From: Snodgrassella alvi wkB2
Lineage (GTDB): Bacteria > Pseudomonadota > Gammaproteobacteria > Burkholderiales > Neisseriaceae
Length of the DNA stretch: 64,000 bases
NCBI RefSeq assembly: GCF_000600005.1
Contig: NZ_CP007446.1
Span: 1,762,894-1,826,893 of the forward strand
Reading direction: 5' to 3'
In this document: positions 19,619 through 30,088 of the stretch, in pieces
Position numbering within the stretch: the first letter of the stretch is position 1
Layout: every line of letters begins with the position of its first letter
Made by a program: the position numbers and the translations under genes
The notes under the pieces: generated by a model
What the model was told of the DNA's origin: nothing
Database searches by the model: none
The model's input: only the letters and a program-made list of their open reading frames with translations

Positions 19619-20932
19619 TTACAGCCTTAGAGGCAAGTCCTCCATAATTGGCATCCATCCGTCAGTTACACCCCTGTCAATACTAACAGCAACATTAATA
19701 ACAGCGATACACTGATTGTCTGAGTCACATAAAACCGGCCAGACAACACGCATAAAAGGAGGGATCTTCCTTTCTTGTAATAATTTTCTAACTTTTTTTC
19801 TTCCTCCTCTCAGAACAATAGTATCTTCATTATCTGCCTGACGCACTCTCCACGCAGCATCAGTTTCCGCCAAACCAAAAGGATGCCGGTTCCATTGCAG
19901 ATAACGGGCAGTAACCAGTTTCTGACTGGACACCGGTAACAATCCATACCAGTGCCACTGCCCGCTTACATCATACTTATCAATCCATAATCTGGAATCA
20001 TAATAGACCACACGCGCATGCGGTAAAGCCCATTGTGCTCCATTTTTGCTTTCCATCAACTGTCGTGCAAATTCTGTTAGAGCCGCAGACGTAGACATTC
20101 CCAAACAATGCTTTTGCGCAAATAAACGCAATTGCTGCCGACGGCGTGATTCACTTAAATTACGCCATAACGGTATTTGAAATCCTTTTTGCTGCGCATG
20201 CAGCATAGTCCAGTCAGCTTCAGCTATTTCATTTAATAAGGACAGTTCATCCTGTAAACGTTCTACAGCCGCTTCTATCTGGCTATCCAGATGTGGCAGA
20301 TGTTTGCGCCAGTATGGCAAACCGTCCAGACGCAGCCAGTTGCGTAAATAGGCACAATTACTATTACTGTCATCTTCAATATGTCCAAGTCCTGCGGCAT
20401 CTGCATATGCCTTGAGCTGTTGCCGGGAAAAATGCAATAGCGGACGCCAGATAACAGTATGTTCAGTTAATGAACGTATCGCCGGCATAGCTGAAAGCGA
20501 ACGTAAACCGCCACCGCGCAGAGCCCCCAAAAAAAAAGTTTCAATTTGATCATCTCTGTGATGCGCCAATACTACCGCATCAGCCTCACTATCAGCATAA
20601 ACCTGATAACGTGCTTTACGCGCAGCGGCTTCCAATCCCTCTCCGGCCGCACGCACATCTACCCTGACCAGTTGCAGCGGAACTGACCACAATGCGCATA
20701 ATTGCTCACAAAATGCAGCCCACTCATCCGCATATCTGCTCAAACCATGATGCACATGAATTGCAGATATCTGTATCGGCAGGCTATCACGCAACTGAGT
20801 CAGCGCGTGTAACAATACCACTGAATCCAACCCACCGCTGAGACCCACTGCCAAAATACAACGGTCAGCCATAGAGGCTGACCATTGTTGTGCAATACTC
20901 TCACATAATTTACTTACCGCTGAACTGACCAT
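19619..20932 (-). CDS. tilS: tRNA(Ile)-lysidine synthase
   Basis: Converts wobble cytidine-34 of the AUA-reading tRNA(Ile) to lysidine using ATP and lysine. The PP-loop motif is [14 protein letters not shown] near residue 30; [11 protein letters not shown] and [14 protein letters not shown] follow, then the C-terminal tRNA-binding domain ([15 protein letters not shown]). At 437 residues it is family length. The chosen ATG at 20932 lies inside the end of accA (23-base overlap), so the genes are translationally linked. Start is moderately certain. Confidence 0.94.
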   Translation of the reverse strand: MVSSAVSKLCESIAQQWSASMADRCILAVGLSGGLDSVVLLHALTQLRDSLPIQISAIHVHHGLSRYADEWAAFCEQLCALWSVPLQLVRVDVRAAGEGLEAAARKARYQVYADSEADAVVLAHHRDDQIETFFLGALRGGGLRSLSAMPAIRSLTEHTVIWRPLLHFSRQQLKAYADAAGLGHIEDDSNSNCAYLRNWLRLDGLPYWRKHLPHLDSQIEAAVERLQDELSLLNEIAEADWTMLHAQQKGFQIPLWRNLSESRRRQQLRLFAQKHCLGMSTSAALTEFARQLMESKNGAQWALPHARVVYYDSRLWIDKYDVSGQWHWYGLLPVSSQKLVTARYLQWNRHPFGLAETDAAWRVRQADNEDTIVLRGGRKKVRKLLQERKIPPFMRVVWPVLCDSDNQCIAVINVAVSIDRGVTDGWMPIMEDLPLRL

Positions 20933-21869
20933 AGCTCATCAGACGATCAAAACGCCGGCTTAGCAATGTCGACAACTGTTTGCCTTTAGCATCTTGCAGC
21001 TGACGGGTTAGCACCGATTTTACCCGTTGCATAATTTCCGGATAATTACGATGTGCTCCTCCCAGAGGTTCCTCAATCACAGTATCAATTAATTTCAAAT
21101 CATGCAGGCGTTTGGCAGTAATCCCCAGAGCCTGAGCAGCTTCCGGAGCTTTTTCTGCGGTTTTCCATAGAATAGATGCACAACCTTCAGGTGAAATCAC
21201 TGAATAAGTCGAAAATTGCAGCATATTGATGTAATCACCTACAGCGATTGCCAGAGCCCCGCCGGAACCGCCTTCACCAATCACTGTACAGATAACCGGT
21301 ACACGCAGCCGTGCCAGCTCGTATAAATTACGGCCGATGGCTTCAGACTGCCCTCTTTCTTCCGCTCCGATGCCCGGATAAGCTCCCGGTGTATCAATAA
21401 AGGTTAGCAGAGGAATTTGAAATTTTTCTGCCAGCTTCATCAGACGCAAAGCTTTACGGTATCCTTCGGGCTTAGGCATCCCAAAATTACGGCGAATTTT
21501 TTCCTTGGTATCACGGCCTTTCTGATGACCAATAACCATTACGCTTTCACCATTAAAGCGTGCCAAACCGCCAACAATGGCGGCATCGTCAGCAAACGCA
21601 CGATCCCCGTGCAATTCTTCAAAATCTGTACACAGAGCATCAATATAATCTAAGGTATACGGACGCTGTGCGTGACGGGATACCTGCGAAATTTGCACCG
21701 GCGTCAGTTTGGCAAAAAGATTTTTGGTTAAATCGTCGCTTTTCTTTTTCAGGCGCGCGATTTCTTCGGATATATCCACAGCTGATTCATCCTGTACAAA
21801 GCGCAATTCATCAATTTTCTGTACCAGTTCAGCTATAGGTTGTTCAAAATCCAAAAAAATCTGTTTCAT
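20910..21869 (-). CDS. accA: Acetyl-CoA carboxylase carboxyltransferase subunit alpha
   Basis: Transfers the carboxyl group from biotin to acetyl-CoA, with AccD; first step of fatty-acid synthesis. The 319-residue protein contains [37 protein letters not shown] and the oxyanion-hole region [15 protein letters not shown]. accB and accC are at 46.2-48.1 kb in this window; accD is not. It is followed by overlapping tilS. Confidence 0.97.
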   Translation of the reverse strand: MKQIFLDFEQPIAELVQKIDELRFVQDESAVDISEEIARLKKKSDDLTKNLFAKLTPVQISQVSRHAQRPYTLDYIDALCTDFEELHGDRAFADDAAIVGGLARFNGESVMVIGHQKGRDTKEKIRRNFGMPKPEGYRKALRLMKLAEKFQIPLLTFIDTPGAYPGIGAEERGQSEAIGRNLYELARLRVPVICTVIGEGGSGGALAIAVGDYINMLQFSTYSVISPEGCASILWKTAEKAPEAAQALGITAKRLHDLKLIDTVIEEPLGGAHRNYPEIMQRVKSVLTRQLQDAKGKQLSTLLSRRFDRLMSYGQFSGK

Positions 21870-22274
21870 TGTTAAAATATCCGCAAAAACATGTATCAGC
21901 TATGATACGCGAAGAAATGAAGCTATGCAGCCCTTATTAATAAAAACCTGATAGCACAATTATAGATTATAATAATAACAATATGATTTATATAATATAA
22001 TTATAAAAAAACATCTCTACAGCCACCTGCGCATCCGAATCACACTTTAGCGTTTTCTATCAATTTAAACAGATATAGCAACAACTTAAACCACATGCCT
22101 CAGCAGCAATGCTAATTAAATAAACATCCGATAACAAGCAGATTCGAAACACTATATACGCAACAAATATGCATTAACAGCTTGCCAAGACTAGGAATTA
22201 CCCACTAAAATTAGCGATTTTCTGTTATCTTGGCAGAATAAAATTACTTCGATTTTTTCACTAAGGAATACACT
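21870..22274. other. Intergenic region with rpsP leader
   Basis: No gene on either strand. It should hold promoters of divergent accA and rpsP. An inverted repeat (TGCCAAGA at 22183-22190 with TCTTGGCA at 22228-22235) lies 39 bases before rpsP and could fold in its leader RNA. A regulatory role is unproven. Confidence 0.45.
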
Positions 22275-22523
22275 ATGGTAGTTATCCGTTTGGCTCGCGG
22301 TGGTTCTAAACACCGTCCTTTCTATAACATTGTCGTAGCAGACTCTCACAACCGTCGTGACGGCCGCTTTATCGAACGCGTTGGTTTTTACAATCCTGTT
22401 GCCAATGAGAAACAGGAACGCGTACGTCTGAGCGCAGACCGTCTGAACCACTGGATTGGTCAGGGCGCGCAATTAAGCGAAGCTGTTGCCAAGCTGGTTA
22501 AAGAACAAAAGGCTGCGGCCTGA
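22275..22523 (+). CDS. rpsP: 30S ribosomal protein S16
   Basis: Small-subunit assembly protein. The 82-residue sequence begins [20 protein letters not shown] and contains [13 protein letters not shown], both diagnostic. ATG at 22275 follows AAGGA. First gene of the rpsP-rimM-trmD-rplS operon, with rimM 16 bases downstream. Confidence 0.98.
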   Translation: MVVIRLARGGSKHRPFYNIVVADSHNRRDGRFIERVGFYNPVANEKQERVRLSADRLNHWIGQGAQLSEAVAKLVKEQKAAA

Positions 22524-22539
22524 TTTAGCAGTAAAGCAA

Positions 22540-23052
22540 ATGAATAGTACACAGCCACAATGGGTAGCAATGGGCTATATAAAAGGTGTGTTCGGAGTAA
22601 AAGGCTGGGTGAAAGTCCATTCTGATACTGAATATACCGATAGCCTACTCGACTATCCGCAATGGCAGCTGAGTAAAGATGGCCAGATTAAAACTGTAAG
22701 CATAGCCGAAAGCAAAATCAGCGGCGATGAATTACAGGTAAGATTTGACGGCATAACCGATCGTGACAGCGCAGCATTACTGCGCGGCTTTACCATCGAA
22801 ATAGACCGCGCCAACTTTGCCGAAACCGATGACAATGAGTATTACTGGACAGACCTGATCGGAATGCAGGTACATAACCGTACACAGGAAAATCTGGGGA
22901 CTGTCAGTTCATTAATGCAAACCGGTGCGCATGATGTACTGGTAGTAGATGGTGCTTTTGGCCGTAAACTGATTCCCTTTGTCTCACAGTACATTGATGA
23001 AGTTAACTTGCCTCAACAGCAAATTGTTGTTGACTGGGGCAGTGATTACTGA
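22540..23052 (+). CDS. rimM: Ribosome maturation factor RimM
   Basis: Helps 30S head maturation by binding S19. The 170-residue protein has the N-terminal [16 protein letters not shown] barrel motif and the PRC-barrel segment [12 protein letters not shown], ending with a VDWGSDY-type tail. I use the ATG at 22540; the frame is open further upstream but that part overlaps rpsP. Its stop overlaps the trmD start by one base. Confidence 0.96.
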   Translation: MNSTQPQWVAMGYIKGVFGVKGWVKVHSDTEYTDSLLDYPQWQLSKDGQIKTVSIAESKISGDELQVRFDGITDRDSAALLRGFTIEIDRANFAETDDNEYYWTDLIGMQVHNRTQENLGTVSSLMQTGAHDVLVVDGAFGRKLIPFVSQYIDEVNLPQQQIVVDWGSDY

Positions 23053-23798
23053 TGCACATTCAGGCCATTACCCTGTTTCCGGAAATGTTTACCGCCCTTA
23101 CCGGCAGTGGCGTAACCGGTCGTGCATTACAAAAAGGTATATGGGAATTTGCCACCATTAATCCGCGCCAGTTCGCTGATAACCCGTTGGGTTATATTGA
23201 TGACCGGCCGTTTGGTGGTGGTCCGGGAATGATTATGATGGCCCCGCCCTTACAGGCAGCCATTGATACAGCCAGACAGACTTGTCCCGAAGGACGACTG
23301 ATTTATATGAGTCCGCAGGGCAAGCCACTGAATCACGCACAGACAGCAAATCTGGCCAGAGAAAAAGCTTTGATTGTACTGTGCGGCCGCTATGAAGGTA
23401 TTGATGAACGCATCCTGACCAGCAACGAAGTAACCGAAATCAGTATTGGTGATTTTGTGGTTTCCGGCGGTGAATTGCCGGCAATGATGTTAATGGATGC
23501 AGTAATCCGTTTGTTACCCGGCACACTTGGCGATACACGCTCAGCAGTAGAAGATTCTTTTGCCAATGGTTTACTTGATTGCCCACACTACACCCGTCCG
23601 GTAGAATTTCGTCAGCAGACAGTTCCCGACGTTCTACGTAGCGGTAATCATGCTTTAATCGCACAGTGGCGATTAACTCAGGCGCTCAGGCGCACACTGA
23701 CACGCCGTCCGGATTTACTGGCCGATCGTGAATTAACCCCAGAGGAATCCAGACTCTTGCAAACGATCAGACAAGAGGAACGGGATATCCCATTATAA
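23052..23798 (+). CDS. trmD: tRNA (guanine37-N1)-methyltransferase
   Basis: Methylates G37 of tRNAs with SAM, preventing +1 frameshifts. The 248-residue SPOUT enzyme shows [35 protein letters not shown] and [14 protein letters not shown], the knotted SAM-binding core. ATG overlaps the rimM stop, implying coupled translation. Followed by rplS after 13 bases. Confidence 0.98.
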   Translation: MHIQAITLFPEMFTALTGSGVTGRALQKGIWEFATINPRQFADNPLGYIDDRPFGGGPGMIMMAPPLQAAIDTARQTCPEGRLIYMSPQGKPLNHAQTANLAREKALIVLCGRYEGIDERILTSNEVTEISIGDFVVSGGELPAMMLMDAVIRLLPGTLGDTRSAVEDSFANGLLDCPHYTRPVEFRQQTVPDVLRSGNHALIAQWRLTQALRRTLTRRPDLLADRELTPEESRLLQTIRQEERDIPL

Positions 23799-23811
23799 TA
23801 GGAAGCTTAAT

Positions 23812-24177
23812 ATGAACTTAATTCAACAATTAGAGCAAGAAGAAATCGCTCGCCTGAATAAAGAAATTCCGGCTTTTGCACCAGGTGATACCGTGGTTGT
23901 TTCTGTACGTGTTACTGAAGGTAGCCGTACCCGTTTACAGGCCTATGAAGGCATTGTAATCGCCCGTCGTAACCGTGGTCTGAACAGCAACTTCATCGTT
24001 CGTAAAATTTCCAGCGGTGAAGGTGTAGAACGTACATTCCAGTTATATTCTCCAGCCGTTGAAAAAATCGAAGTTAAACGTCGTGGTGATGTACGTCGTG
24101 CCAAACTGTACTACCTGCGTGGCTTAACCGGTAAAGCAGCCCGTATCCGTGAAAAACTGCCGGCTCGTAAAGCCTAA
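23812..24177 (+). CDS. rplS: 50S ribosomal protein L19
   Basis: Large-subunit protein at the 30S-50S interface. The 121-residue sequence starts [15 protein letters not shown] and contains [27 protein letters not shown] and [15 protein letters not shown]. Last gene of the operon, followed by a terminator. Confidence 0.98.
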   Translation: MNLIQQLEQEEIARLNKEIPAFAPGDTVVVSVRVTEGSRTRLQAYEGIVIARRNRGLNSNFIVRKISSGEGVERTFQLYSPAVEKIEVKRRGDVRRAKLYYLRGLTGKAARIREKLPARKA

Positions 24178-24225
24178 CAGTATTTACAATTACTATTAGC
24201 TGCCTGCGGCAGAGCTAATATACTC

Positions 24226-24253
24226 AGGCCGAATCATCAGATTCGGCCTTTTT
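24226..24253 (+). terminator. Terminator of the rpsP-rplS operon
   Basis: A perfect 10-bp stem (24226-24235 and 24240-24249) with a 4-base loop is followed by a T-run, 48 bases after rplS. The remaining 300 bases up to purM are AT-rich without genes and should hold the purM promoter. Confidence 0.9.
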
Positions 24254-24560
24254 CTTTATGTTTTCGGTCAAACTAGTAAAACAGAAAATGTCAGGGCTTT
24301 TAAATAGCATGAAATAATCAATAAATATTTATTGAAATAGTGTTATATAAAAAATACTGAATAGATAATTGAATTTTTAAAAATTAATTTCTCTGACAGA
24401 AATAATCCAAATCTGTGAATGCTAGCCACGCCTATCCTCTGCTCACAAACTCTAATAATTTACACACCGGCAAAAGGTGAAAAATGTTAAAATTATCCGG
24501 TTTTTGGTTTACTCCATCCTAATTTAACTTGCTTTGTCTTACCCAAAGGAAACACACCAA

Positions 24561-25595
24561 ATGAGCCAGTCCCTGAGTTATCGTGATGCCGGTGTTGATA
24601 TTAATGCTGGTGATTCTTTGGTTGAAAGAATTAAACCATTTGCTAAACGTACCATGCGGCCTGAAGTATTAGGTGATTTGGGCGGATTTGGTGCTCTGGT
24701 TGAAATTAGCCAGAAATATCGCCACCCGGTACTGGTTTCCGGTACCGATGGTGTAGGTACCAAACTGAAACTGGCCTTTGAATGGGATCAGCACGACACC
24801 GTAGGCATTGATCTGGTAGCCATGAGTGTCAATGATATTCTGGTACAAGGGGCAGAGCCATTATTCTTTCTGGATTATTTTGCCTGCGGCAAACTAGATG
24901 TTGAACGTGCCGCCGCTGTTATTAAAGGCATTGCAGCCGGTTGCGAACAGTCCGGGTGTGCACTGATAGGTGGTGAAACTGCAGAAATGCCGGGTATGTA
25001 CCCCGATGACGAATATGATCTGGCCGGCTTTGCAGTTGGCGTTGTAGAAAAAGAACAGGTAATTAACGGACGCAGCATTGTTGCAGGTGATGTTGTATTA
25101 GGTCTGGCTTCAAACGGTATTCACTCCAATGGCTACTCACTGGTTCGTAAAATTATCGAACGTGCCCAGCCTGAACTTGATGCTGAATTTAATCAGGGTA
25201 AAACATTGCGCCAGGCAATCATTGCCCCGACCCGGCTTTATGTAAAACCTATTCTGGCGGCACTAAAACAATTTACCATCAAAGGTATGGCTCATATTAC
25301 CGGTGGCGGTATCAGTGAAAATGTACCCCGCATTCTTCCTGAAAACACCGTTGCAGCCATTGATTCTCAATCATGGCCATTACCCAAACTTTTTCAATGG
25401 CTGCAACAAGCTGGAAATGTAGAAACTCAGGAAATGTACCGCACTTTTAATTGCGGTATTGGTATGGTTTTGGTAGTGAGTGCAGAAGATGCAGATGCGA
25501 TACAGAAATTTTTGCAGCAACAAGGCGAAATTGTTTATCAGATAGGTCGTATTCGTTCTCGTCAGAGTGACGAACATCAAACCCAGATAAATTAA
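24561..25595 (+). CDS. purM: Phosphoribosylformylglycinamidine cyclo-ligase (AIR synthetase)
   Basis: Fifth step of purine synthesis: FGAM to AIR with ATP. The 344-residue protein begins [17 protein letters not shown] and contains [28 protein letters not shown] and [15 protein letters not shown]. The ATG at 24561 behind AAAGGA is right; an upstream in-frame TTG is not needed. It is monocistronic, apart from purF and purC in this window. Confidence 0.97.
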   Translation: MSQSLSYRDAGVDINAGDSLVERIKPFAKRTMRPEVLGDLGGFGALVEISQKYRHPVLVSGTDGVGTKLKLAFEWDQHDTVGIDLVAMSVNDILVQGAEPLFFLDYFACGKLDVERAAAVIKGIAAGCEQSGCALIGGETAEMPGMYPDDEYDLAGFAVGVVEKEQVINGRSIVAGDVVLGLASNGIHSNGYSLVRKIIERAQPELDAEFNQGKTLRQAIIAPTRLYVKPILAALKQFTIKGMAHITGGGISENVPRILPENTVAAIDSQSWPLPKLFQWLQQAGNVETQEMYRTFNCGIGMVLVVSAEDADAIQKFLQQQGEIVYQIGRIRSRQSDEHQTQIN

Positions 25596-25677
25596 AGGAT
25601 AATTTTAATAACTGACTTAAATTTATAAATTTCAGGTTAAGAATATTTTCTTAGTAATACTATAAACTTATAAACAC

Positions 25678-25699
25678 AGGCAGCCACGTCTGGCTGCCT
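25678..25699. terminator. Inverted repeat after purM
   Basis: AGGCAGCC (25678-25685) and GGCTGCCT (25692-25699) form an 8-bp stem with a 6-base loop between convergent purM and a small gene. It resembles half-sites of the uptake sequence placed as an inverted pair, which Neisseriaceae often use as terminators; there is no long T-run. Confidence 0.55.
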
Positions 25700-25735
25700 A
25701 TTTACTATGTTATAATAAATATTATAAATGATATA

Positions 25736-25918
25736 TTAACGCCTGCAAATTTTCTTAGAAGCGCTGTAACTGCCATCATTACATACAAATTTTGTACCGG
25801 CACAATGGGAAATACCCCCTTTTTTACCAGAACATGGTTCACGACCTCTGGCATTAGCTGGGTTAAATACACTAAACATAAAAATAGCAGCACTAAAAGC
25901 TAAAACCCAATTTTTCAT
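25736..25918 (-). CDS. Small secreted Cys-rich protein
   Basis: A 60-residue precursor: a signal peptide (about 1-23, MKNWVLAFSAAIFMFSVF with cleavage after ANA) followed by a 37-residue basic mature part with four cysteines (PCSGKKGGISHC, KFVCNDGS, KKIC) that could form two disulfides in the periplasm or outside. I recall similar short CSGKKGGISHC/FVCNDGS proteins in other proteobacteria, all without known function. A ribosome site (GGAG) lies upstream of ATG 25918. Single gene, convergent with purM. Confidence 0.78.
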   Translation of the reverse strand: MKNWVLAFSAAIFMFSVFNPANARGREPCSGKKGGISHCAGTKFVCNDGSYSASKKICRR

Positions 25919-26184
25919 TGCTTCTCCTGTTATTTATCTTTAATAAGTAAATTTATTATAATTAAATATTAAAATTAAATGCAATTTATGCATATATTAA
26001 TATTTGATTTTAATCAAACATGTATATATTAAATATTAAAATCTATTTATGAAGATTGATTATTAAGAAAATAATAGAATCAGTTAGTTGAAATAATAAT
26101 AGCTTATATTTTTTAAAAACTGTAATAATTAAATATAGCCTTTTGCCAACATCAGTTGATTGCCGACAAAAGACATATCATCGT

Positions 26185-26820
26185 TTATTTCGTCAATAAT
26201 GCAGGAAGTAGCCTTTCAATCCATTGACGCAGTAAAATCAGTTTACCATGAAAAAAATGGCCGGAACCGGGTACAACCAATACGGGCAAGTCCTGCCCTT
26301 CAGCCCAGTTCAGACTGTTCTGCAACGGTACCACTTCATCCTTTTCACCATGAATCAGTAATGTAGTAGTCGGATTATAGGCATTGGGTGCATCAATGGT
26401 ATACATACCTATAGCCGGACCCATCAGCAATAAGGCATCCGGTCTTGCAGTGAGCGCGCTGAACAAGGCTACATAGCCACCAAAAGAAAAACCGGATAAT
26501 ACCAGTTTACTAACTTCTGGATGCTGAGCACGGGCAAAGTCAACCACGGCAAGGCAGTCCGCCACTTCACCGCGACCATAATCATGCTCTCCTTCGCTAT
26601 TACCCACACCACGCAAATTAGGCAGATAACAGTGAAAACCCATTCCTGTAAGTGCTTTTGCTGCTGTCTGTACCACTTTATTGGTATTCAGCCCGCCTTG
26701 TAAAGGATTAGGATGATTAATTACAGCCACACCGCATGCAGTACCCTGCGCAGGTAAATAAATAGTTTCAAGCCGTCCTGCCGGCCCGTTAATCCAGATG
26801 TTCGGTTGTTGCTTCAGCAT
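26185..26820 (-). CDS. Alpha/beta hydrolase
   Basis: A 211-residue cytoplasmic hydrolase of the dienelactone-hydrolase-like type. The nucleophile elbow is GFSFGG (Ser near residue 111), with HGEKDEVVP carrying the acid residue and GSGHFFHG the catalytic His. Substrate unknown; similar proteins act on esters. It follows the ferredoxin gene by five bases on the minus strand, so they are co-transcribed. Confidence 0.85.
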   Translation of the reverse strand: MLKQQPNIWINGPAGRLETIYLPAQGTACGVAVINHPNPLQGGLNTNKVVQTAAKALTGMGFHCYLPNLRGVGNSEGEHDYGRGEVADCLAVVDFARAQHPEVSKLVLSGFSFGGYVALFSALTARPDALLLMGPAIGMYTIDAPNAYNPTTTLLIHGEKDEVVPLQNSLNWAEGQDLPVLVVPGSGHFFHGKLILLRQWIERLLPALLTK

Positions 26821-26825
26821 CAGAT

Positions 26826-27161
26826 TTACTCATTACTTTCATGTTTATCCATTAACAATCGTGTAACAACACGATCGTTTGCCAGTTCTTCATCCAATAT
26901 TTCCTGTAGGTCACTTTCGTCTACATAGGTATACCAGCGCCCCTGCGGATAAAGCACCATAACCGGCCCTTCATCACACCGGCCAAGACAGCCGGCACTG
27001 CTGATACGCAGCTTACCTACTCCCATCAGCCCCATGTCCTTAGCATGGCCTTTGAGATAATCAACTGCATCTGCACCAACATCATCGTCTCCACAGCTCT
27101 GGCGACACGGATTATCTCGGCGATTGGTGCAGACAAAAAGATGTTTAGCATAATAACTCAC
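26826..27161 (-). CDS. (2Fe-2S) ferredoxin, thioredoxin-like
   Basis: A 111-residue electron-carrier-type protein with the thioredoxin-like 2Fe-2S ligand pattern: cysteines in FVCTNRRDNPCRQSCG and then SSAGCLGRCDEGPV, followed by YPQGRWYTYV. The later two cysteines and the motif layout match the family; partner enzymes are unknown. It lies between a spermidine-synthase-like gene and a hydrolase gene. Confidence 0.87.
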   Translation of the reverse strand: MSYYAKHLFVCTNRRDNPCRQSCGDDDVGADAVDYLKGHAKDMGLMGVGKLRISSAGCLGRCDEGPVMVLYPQGRWYTYVDESDLQEILDEELANDRVVTRLLMDKHESNE

Positions 27162-27225
27162 GGGTTTTCCTTTATTCTTTGTTTCTGCTCACACCGGCAA
27201 TATCCATTTTGCCAGTATGAAATAT

Positions 27226-28023
27226 TTAATCATTAAATGTCAGCACACGATTACTGTGTGATTGCTGAGCTTTAATTGAAGCCAGCATAGCAGGCAAATC
27301 CAGATTAAATTCAATTGCACGCTGTGCAGCGCGTTTTTTCAGTTTATCCCAGTCACGTACTGAAGGAGGCTGCTGAAAGGCCAGTACGGCAATATTGCCA
27401 TGAGTTTCAGCCGGCACCATTAGTACTCTGTTGTCAAATACACTACGTAACCGGCGCACAAAAGTCTGAAACCGTTTGTCACCCTGCCACCAGTTAGTAA
27501 CAAAGATGCCATGCTCACTCAGTGCCTGACGACAATCCTCAAAAAAAGGTTCAGCAACCAGACTGTCAATAATCTGCTCACCATCAAAGCCATCAACCAG
27601 AATGATATCTGTATTTCCCCGCAGTATCTTGATGTATTCGGCACCGTCGTCTTCAATAATTTCGAATTTTTCGCCCTCAAATGGCAGCTCAAACATACTG
27701 CGGGCAATACTGATAACCTGAGGGTTGATATCGACAGCAGTCTGACAGGCATCAGGCAGGTAAGCATCTATCCAGCGTGCAAATGAGCCACCGCCCAAAC
27801 CTATTTGGGTAATATGCCGGGGCATACTGTCGGCAAACAATAACCATGCCATCATAGCCCGGCTATACGATAACACCAGTTCTGCCGGATCATCGACATT
27901 CATAGAACTTTGTATAGTAGACGTACCCAGATGGAGAGAACGTATATTGCCTGATTCGGATATGCCTACTTCAGGTAACTCATAGTGCGCAGGACGTAAA
28001 CGACGATAGGGGTGTTGTGGCAT
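27226..28023 (-). CDS. Spermidine-synthase-like methyltransferase-fold protein
   Basis: A 265-residue Rossmann-fold protein of the polyamine aminopropyltransferase superfamily: IGLGGGSFARW forms the nucleotide loop, followed by AVDINPQVISIAR and VDGFDGEQI. It lacks a clear N-terminal beta domain of true SpeE, so spermidine synthesis is uncertain. I chose ATG 28023 (MPQHPYRRL), which has GGAA upstream; an ATG at 28038 is also possible. It heads the minus-strand group with ferredoxin and hydrolase. Confidence 0.82.
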   Translation of the reverse strand: MPQHPYRRLRPAHYELPEVGISESGNIRSLHLGTSTIQSSMNVDDPAELVLSYSRAMMAWLLFADSMPRHITQIGLGGGSFARWIDAYLPDACQTAVDINPQVISIARSMFELPFEGEKFEIIEDDGAEYIKILRGNTDIILVDGFDGEQIIDSLVAEPFFEDCRQALSEHGIFVTNWWQGDKRFQTFVRRLRSVFDNRVLMVPAETHGNIAVLAFQQPPSVRDWDKLKKRAAQRAIEFNLDLPAMLASIKAQQSHSNRVLTFND

Positions 28024-28601
28024 AGTAATTTCCGTCATCAGATAACAATAAAGTAGCAATTGGCCGGATGGCTAATATGCAGTCTGATAATATTCAATAT
28101 CAGATTAGCAGTAAACCGTGTAAAAATAATATTAGCCTCACTGATAAGACTGGAATAAACAGCAAATATAGTGAGGCCAGTTGGTGGTGTATTATATAGT
28201 TATAACAGATTTTTTGTTTTATAAAGTATTATGTCACTTTAGATAGCAAATGGTTTATTGAATCAATTTTCTGGTACTGCAACCTATAAATCCGGTGTTT
28301 CCATTTGTATTGCTGAATCACAAACTACCTATCATAAAATTTGTAAAATATCCAAGGGGTAATTTAATAGCTATCTGTGTTGTAAGATTTAACAAGTACA
28401 GATACAGAATAAGGTCAATAGACTGATTAGTGCTGTTATCAGCAAAATCACAAGCAAAGCACAATCCGATAATGGTGCTCTAAATCAGCAATAAAAGCAG
28501 GCAAACCATCCCCGGCTACTCAATATTCCTGTCGGAAAGAGTATGAGCTGATATACATAGGATGATACTGGCAGGACCGCTTGCCTGCCATTCATAATAT
28601 T
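28024..28601. other. Gene-free segment upstream of the spermidine-synthase-like gene
   Basis: About 580 bases with no convincing gene. A 7-bp inverted repeat (TGGCAGG with CCTGCCA, about 28569-28590) lies just past the purC stop and may be a weak purC terminator; it has no T-run. Confidence 0.45.
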
Positions 28602-29468
28602 TTATGCTCCGGCAATCAGATGCAGGGCTTCTTCATATTTAGCCAGTGTTTTGGCAATTATGTCTGCCGGTATATGTGGTGCCGGTGGTTGTTTATTCCA
28701 ACCGGACTCTACCAACCAGTCACGGATAAACTGTTTATCGAATGAAGGCGGATTGCTACCAACCTGATAGCTGTCTACAGACCAAAAACGGCTGGAATCC
28801 GGGGTAAGCACTTCATCCATAAGCGTCAAAACACCATTCTCATCCAAACCGAATTCAAATTTGGTATCGGCAATAATGATGCCTTTACTGCGAGCATAAT
28901 CCGCGGCTTCTGAATATAGCTTAATCGCCTTAGCACTTACCTGCTCTGTCAGTTCTTCTCCCAGCAGAGAAGCACATTGTGACAAACTGATATTTTCATC
29001 ATGGTCGCCTACAGCAGCTTTACTTGATGGAGTAAAAATCACCTCAGGTAATTGTTCAGCTTCCCGTAATCCCGCTGGCAATTTAATTCCGCAAACAGCT
29101 CCGGTTTGCTGGTAATCACGCCAGCCACTGCCAGAAAGATAACCGCGAACAATAGCTTCTATTTTCAACGGGCTTAATTTTTTTACCACAACTGCCCGTT
29201 TGGCAATTTTGTCAGCCTGCTGGCGTGGCAGCACATCATAAACTGTTTCACCAGTAAAATGGTTAGGCATAATATGTTGCAGTTTTTTAAACCAGAAATT
29301 TGATATCTGGGTAAGAATTTCGCCTTTTCCTGTTATAGGTTCAGGTAAAATTACATCAAAAGCCGATAAGCGGTCTGTAGCTACCATCAGCATGCGTTTC
29401 TCGTCAATTGCATACAAATCGCGTACTTTACCCGAATATATTTTTTCCAGCGCCAGCTCAGTCATCAT
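28602..29468 (-). CDS. purC: Phosphoribosylaminoimidazole-succinocarboxamide synthase
   Basis: Joins aspartate to CAIR with ATP in purine synthesis. The 288-residue protein has [59 protein letters not shown] and DSSRFW. Tandem ATGs at the start leave a three-base ambiguity. Monocistronic. The length suits the yeast-like longer form of SAICAR synthase. Confidence 0.96.
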   Translation of the reverse strand: MMTELALEKIYSGKVRDLYAIDEKRMLMVATDRLSAFDVILPEPITGKGEILTQISNFWFKKLQHIMPNHFTGETVYDVLPRQQADKIAKRAVVVKKLSPLKIEAIVRGYLSGSGWRDYQQTGAVCGIKLPAGLREAEQLPEVIFTPSSKAAVGDHDENISLSQCASLLGEELTEQVSAKAIKLYSEAADYARSKGIIIADTKFEFGLDENGVLTLMDEVLTPDSSRFWSVDSYQVGSNPPSFDKQFIRDWLVESGWNKQPPAPHIPADIIAKTLAKYEEALHLIAGA

Positions 29469-29687
29469 CTACCTCTATTCAAGCGGTTAATCGCCAATAT
29501 AATATACCTGTGCAAATCAATAACCTTGTGCTAAGGTAATCATTGTGCAACAAATGTTAGCAGCCAATGATTATTTTAACCGATATTGCAATACAACCGA
29601 CAGTCTGTTTGCCGTACTGCAAGGGTTAAGCCGGTTGCTGATGTTAAATCGTAGATAAATTCCACGCCAATTGGAAGGAGAATTGCC

Positions 29688-30002
29688 ATGGCTGATTTTG
29701 ATTCACAAAAAAAAGATTTAATGAAAGAAGTACGTTCTGTACTGGATGAAGTTGAAGATTTATATGAAAACGCCGGCGACAACGGGTCTGATCAGGCTAA
29801 AGCATTGAAAGATCAGTTTCGTAAAAAACTAAGCAATACCAAATCCAAACTGTGCGATATCGAAAGTACACTGGCAGAAAAAGCCCGTGCTACAGCTGAA
29901 CGCACTGATGAGTTGGTACATGAACAACCATACTATGCTATGGGTGTTGCTGCCGCAGTAGGCTTTCTTGCCGGTGTGTTGCTGGGACGTTGCAGACACT
30001 AA
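29688..30002 (+). CDS. DUF883 (ElaB/YqjD-like) ribosome/membrane-associated protein
   Basis: A 104-residue protein: a charged helical region (about 1-75) probably forming coiled coil, then PYYAMGVAAAVGFLAGVLLGR, a C-terminal membrane anchor with the glycine pattern typical of ElaB/YqjD/YgaM. In Escherichia coli YqjD tethers ribosomes to the membrane in stationary phase; here that is inference. First of a trio with YqjE-like and YqjK-like genes. ATG follows GGAAGGAG. Confidence 0.9.
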   Translation: MADFDSQKKDLMKEVRSVLDEVEDLYENAGDNGSDQAKALKDQFRKKLSNTKSKLCDIESTLAEKARATAERTDELVHEQPYYAMGVAAAVGFLAGVLLGRCRH

Positions 30003-30022
30003 ACAACTTACGGCATAAGTTC

Positions 30023-30059
30023 ATTCAGGCAATCTGGTCTGACGATCGGTTGCCTGAAT
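30023..30059. terminator. Hairpin between the YqjD-like and YqjE-like genes
   Basis: Twelve-base arms (30023-30034 and 30048-30059), paired with one G-T wobble, enclose a 13-base loop. It is followed by a T-rich stretch and may attenuate read-through. The right arm contains GGTTGCCTGAA, close to an uptake sequence. Confidence 0.55.
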
Positions 30060-30088
30060 ATAATTTACTTTTTAACGGATAATATACC

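Noticed and set aside
28240-28365. Short open stretch in the gap upstream of the spermidine-synthase-like gene
   Set aside because: About 35 codons without a start context or family resemblance; likely chance in AT-rich DNA.
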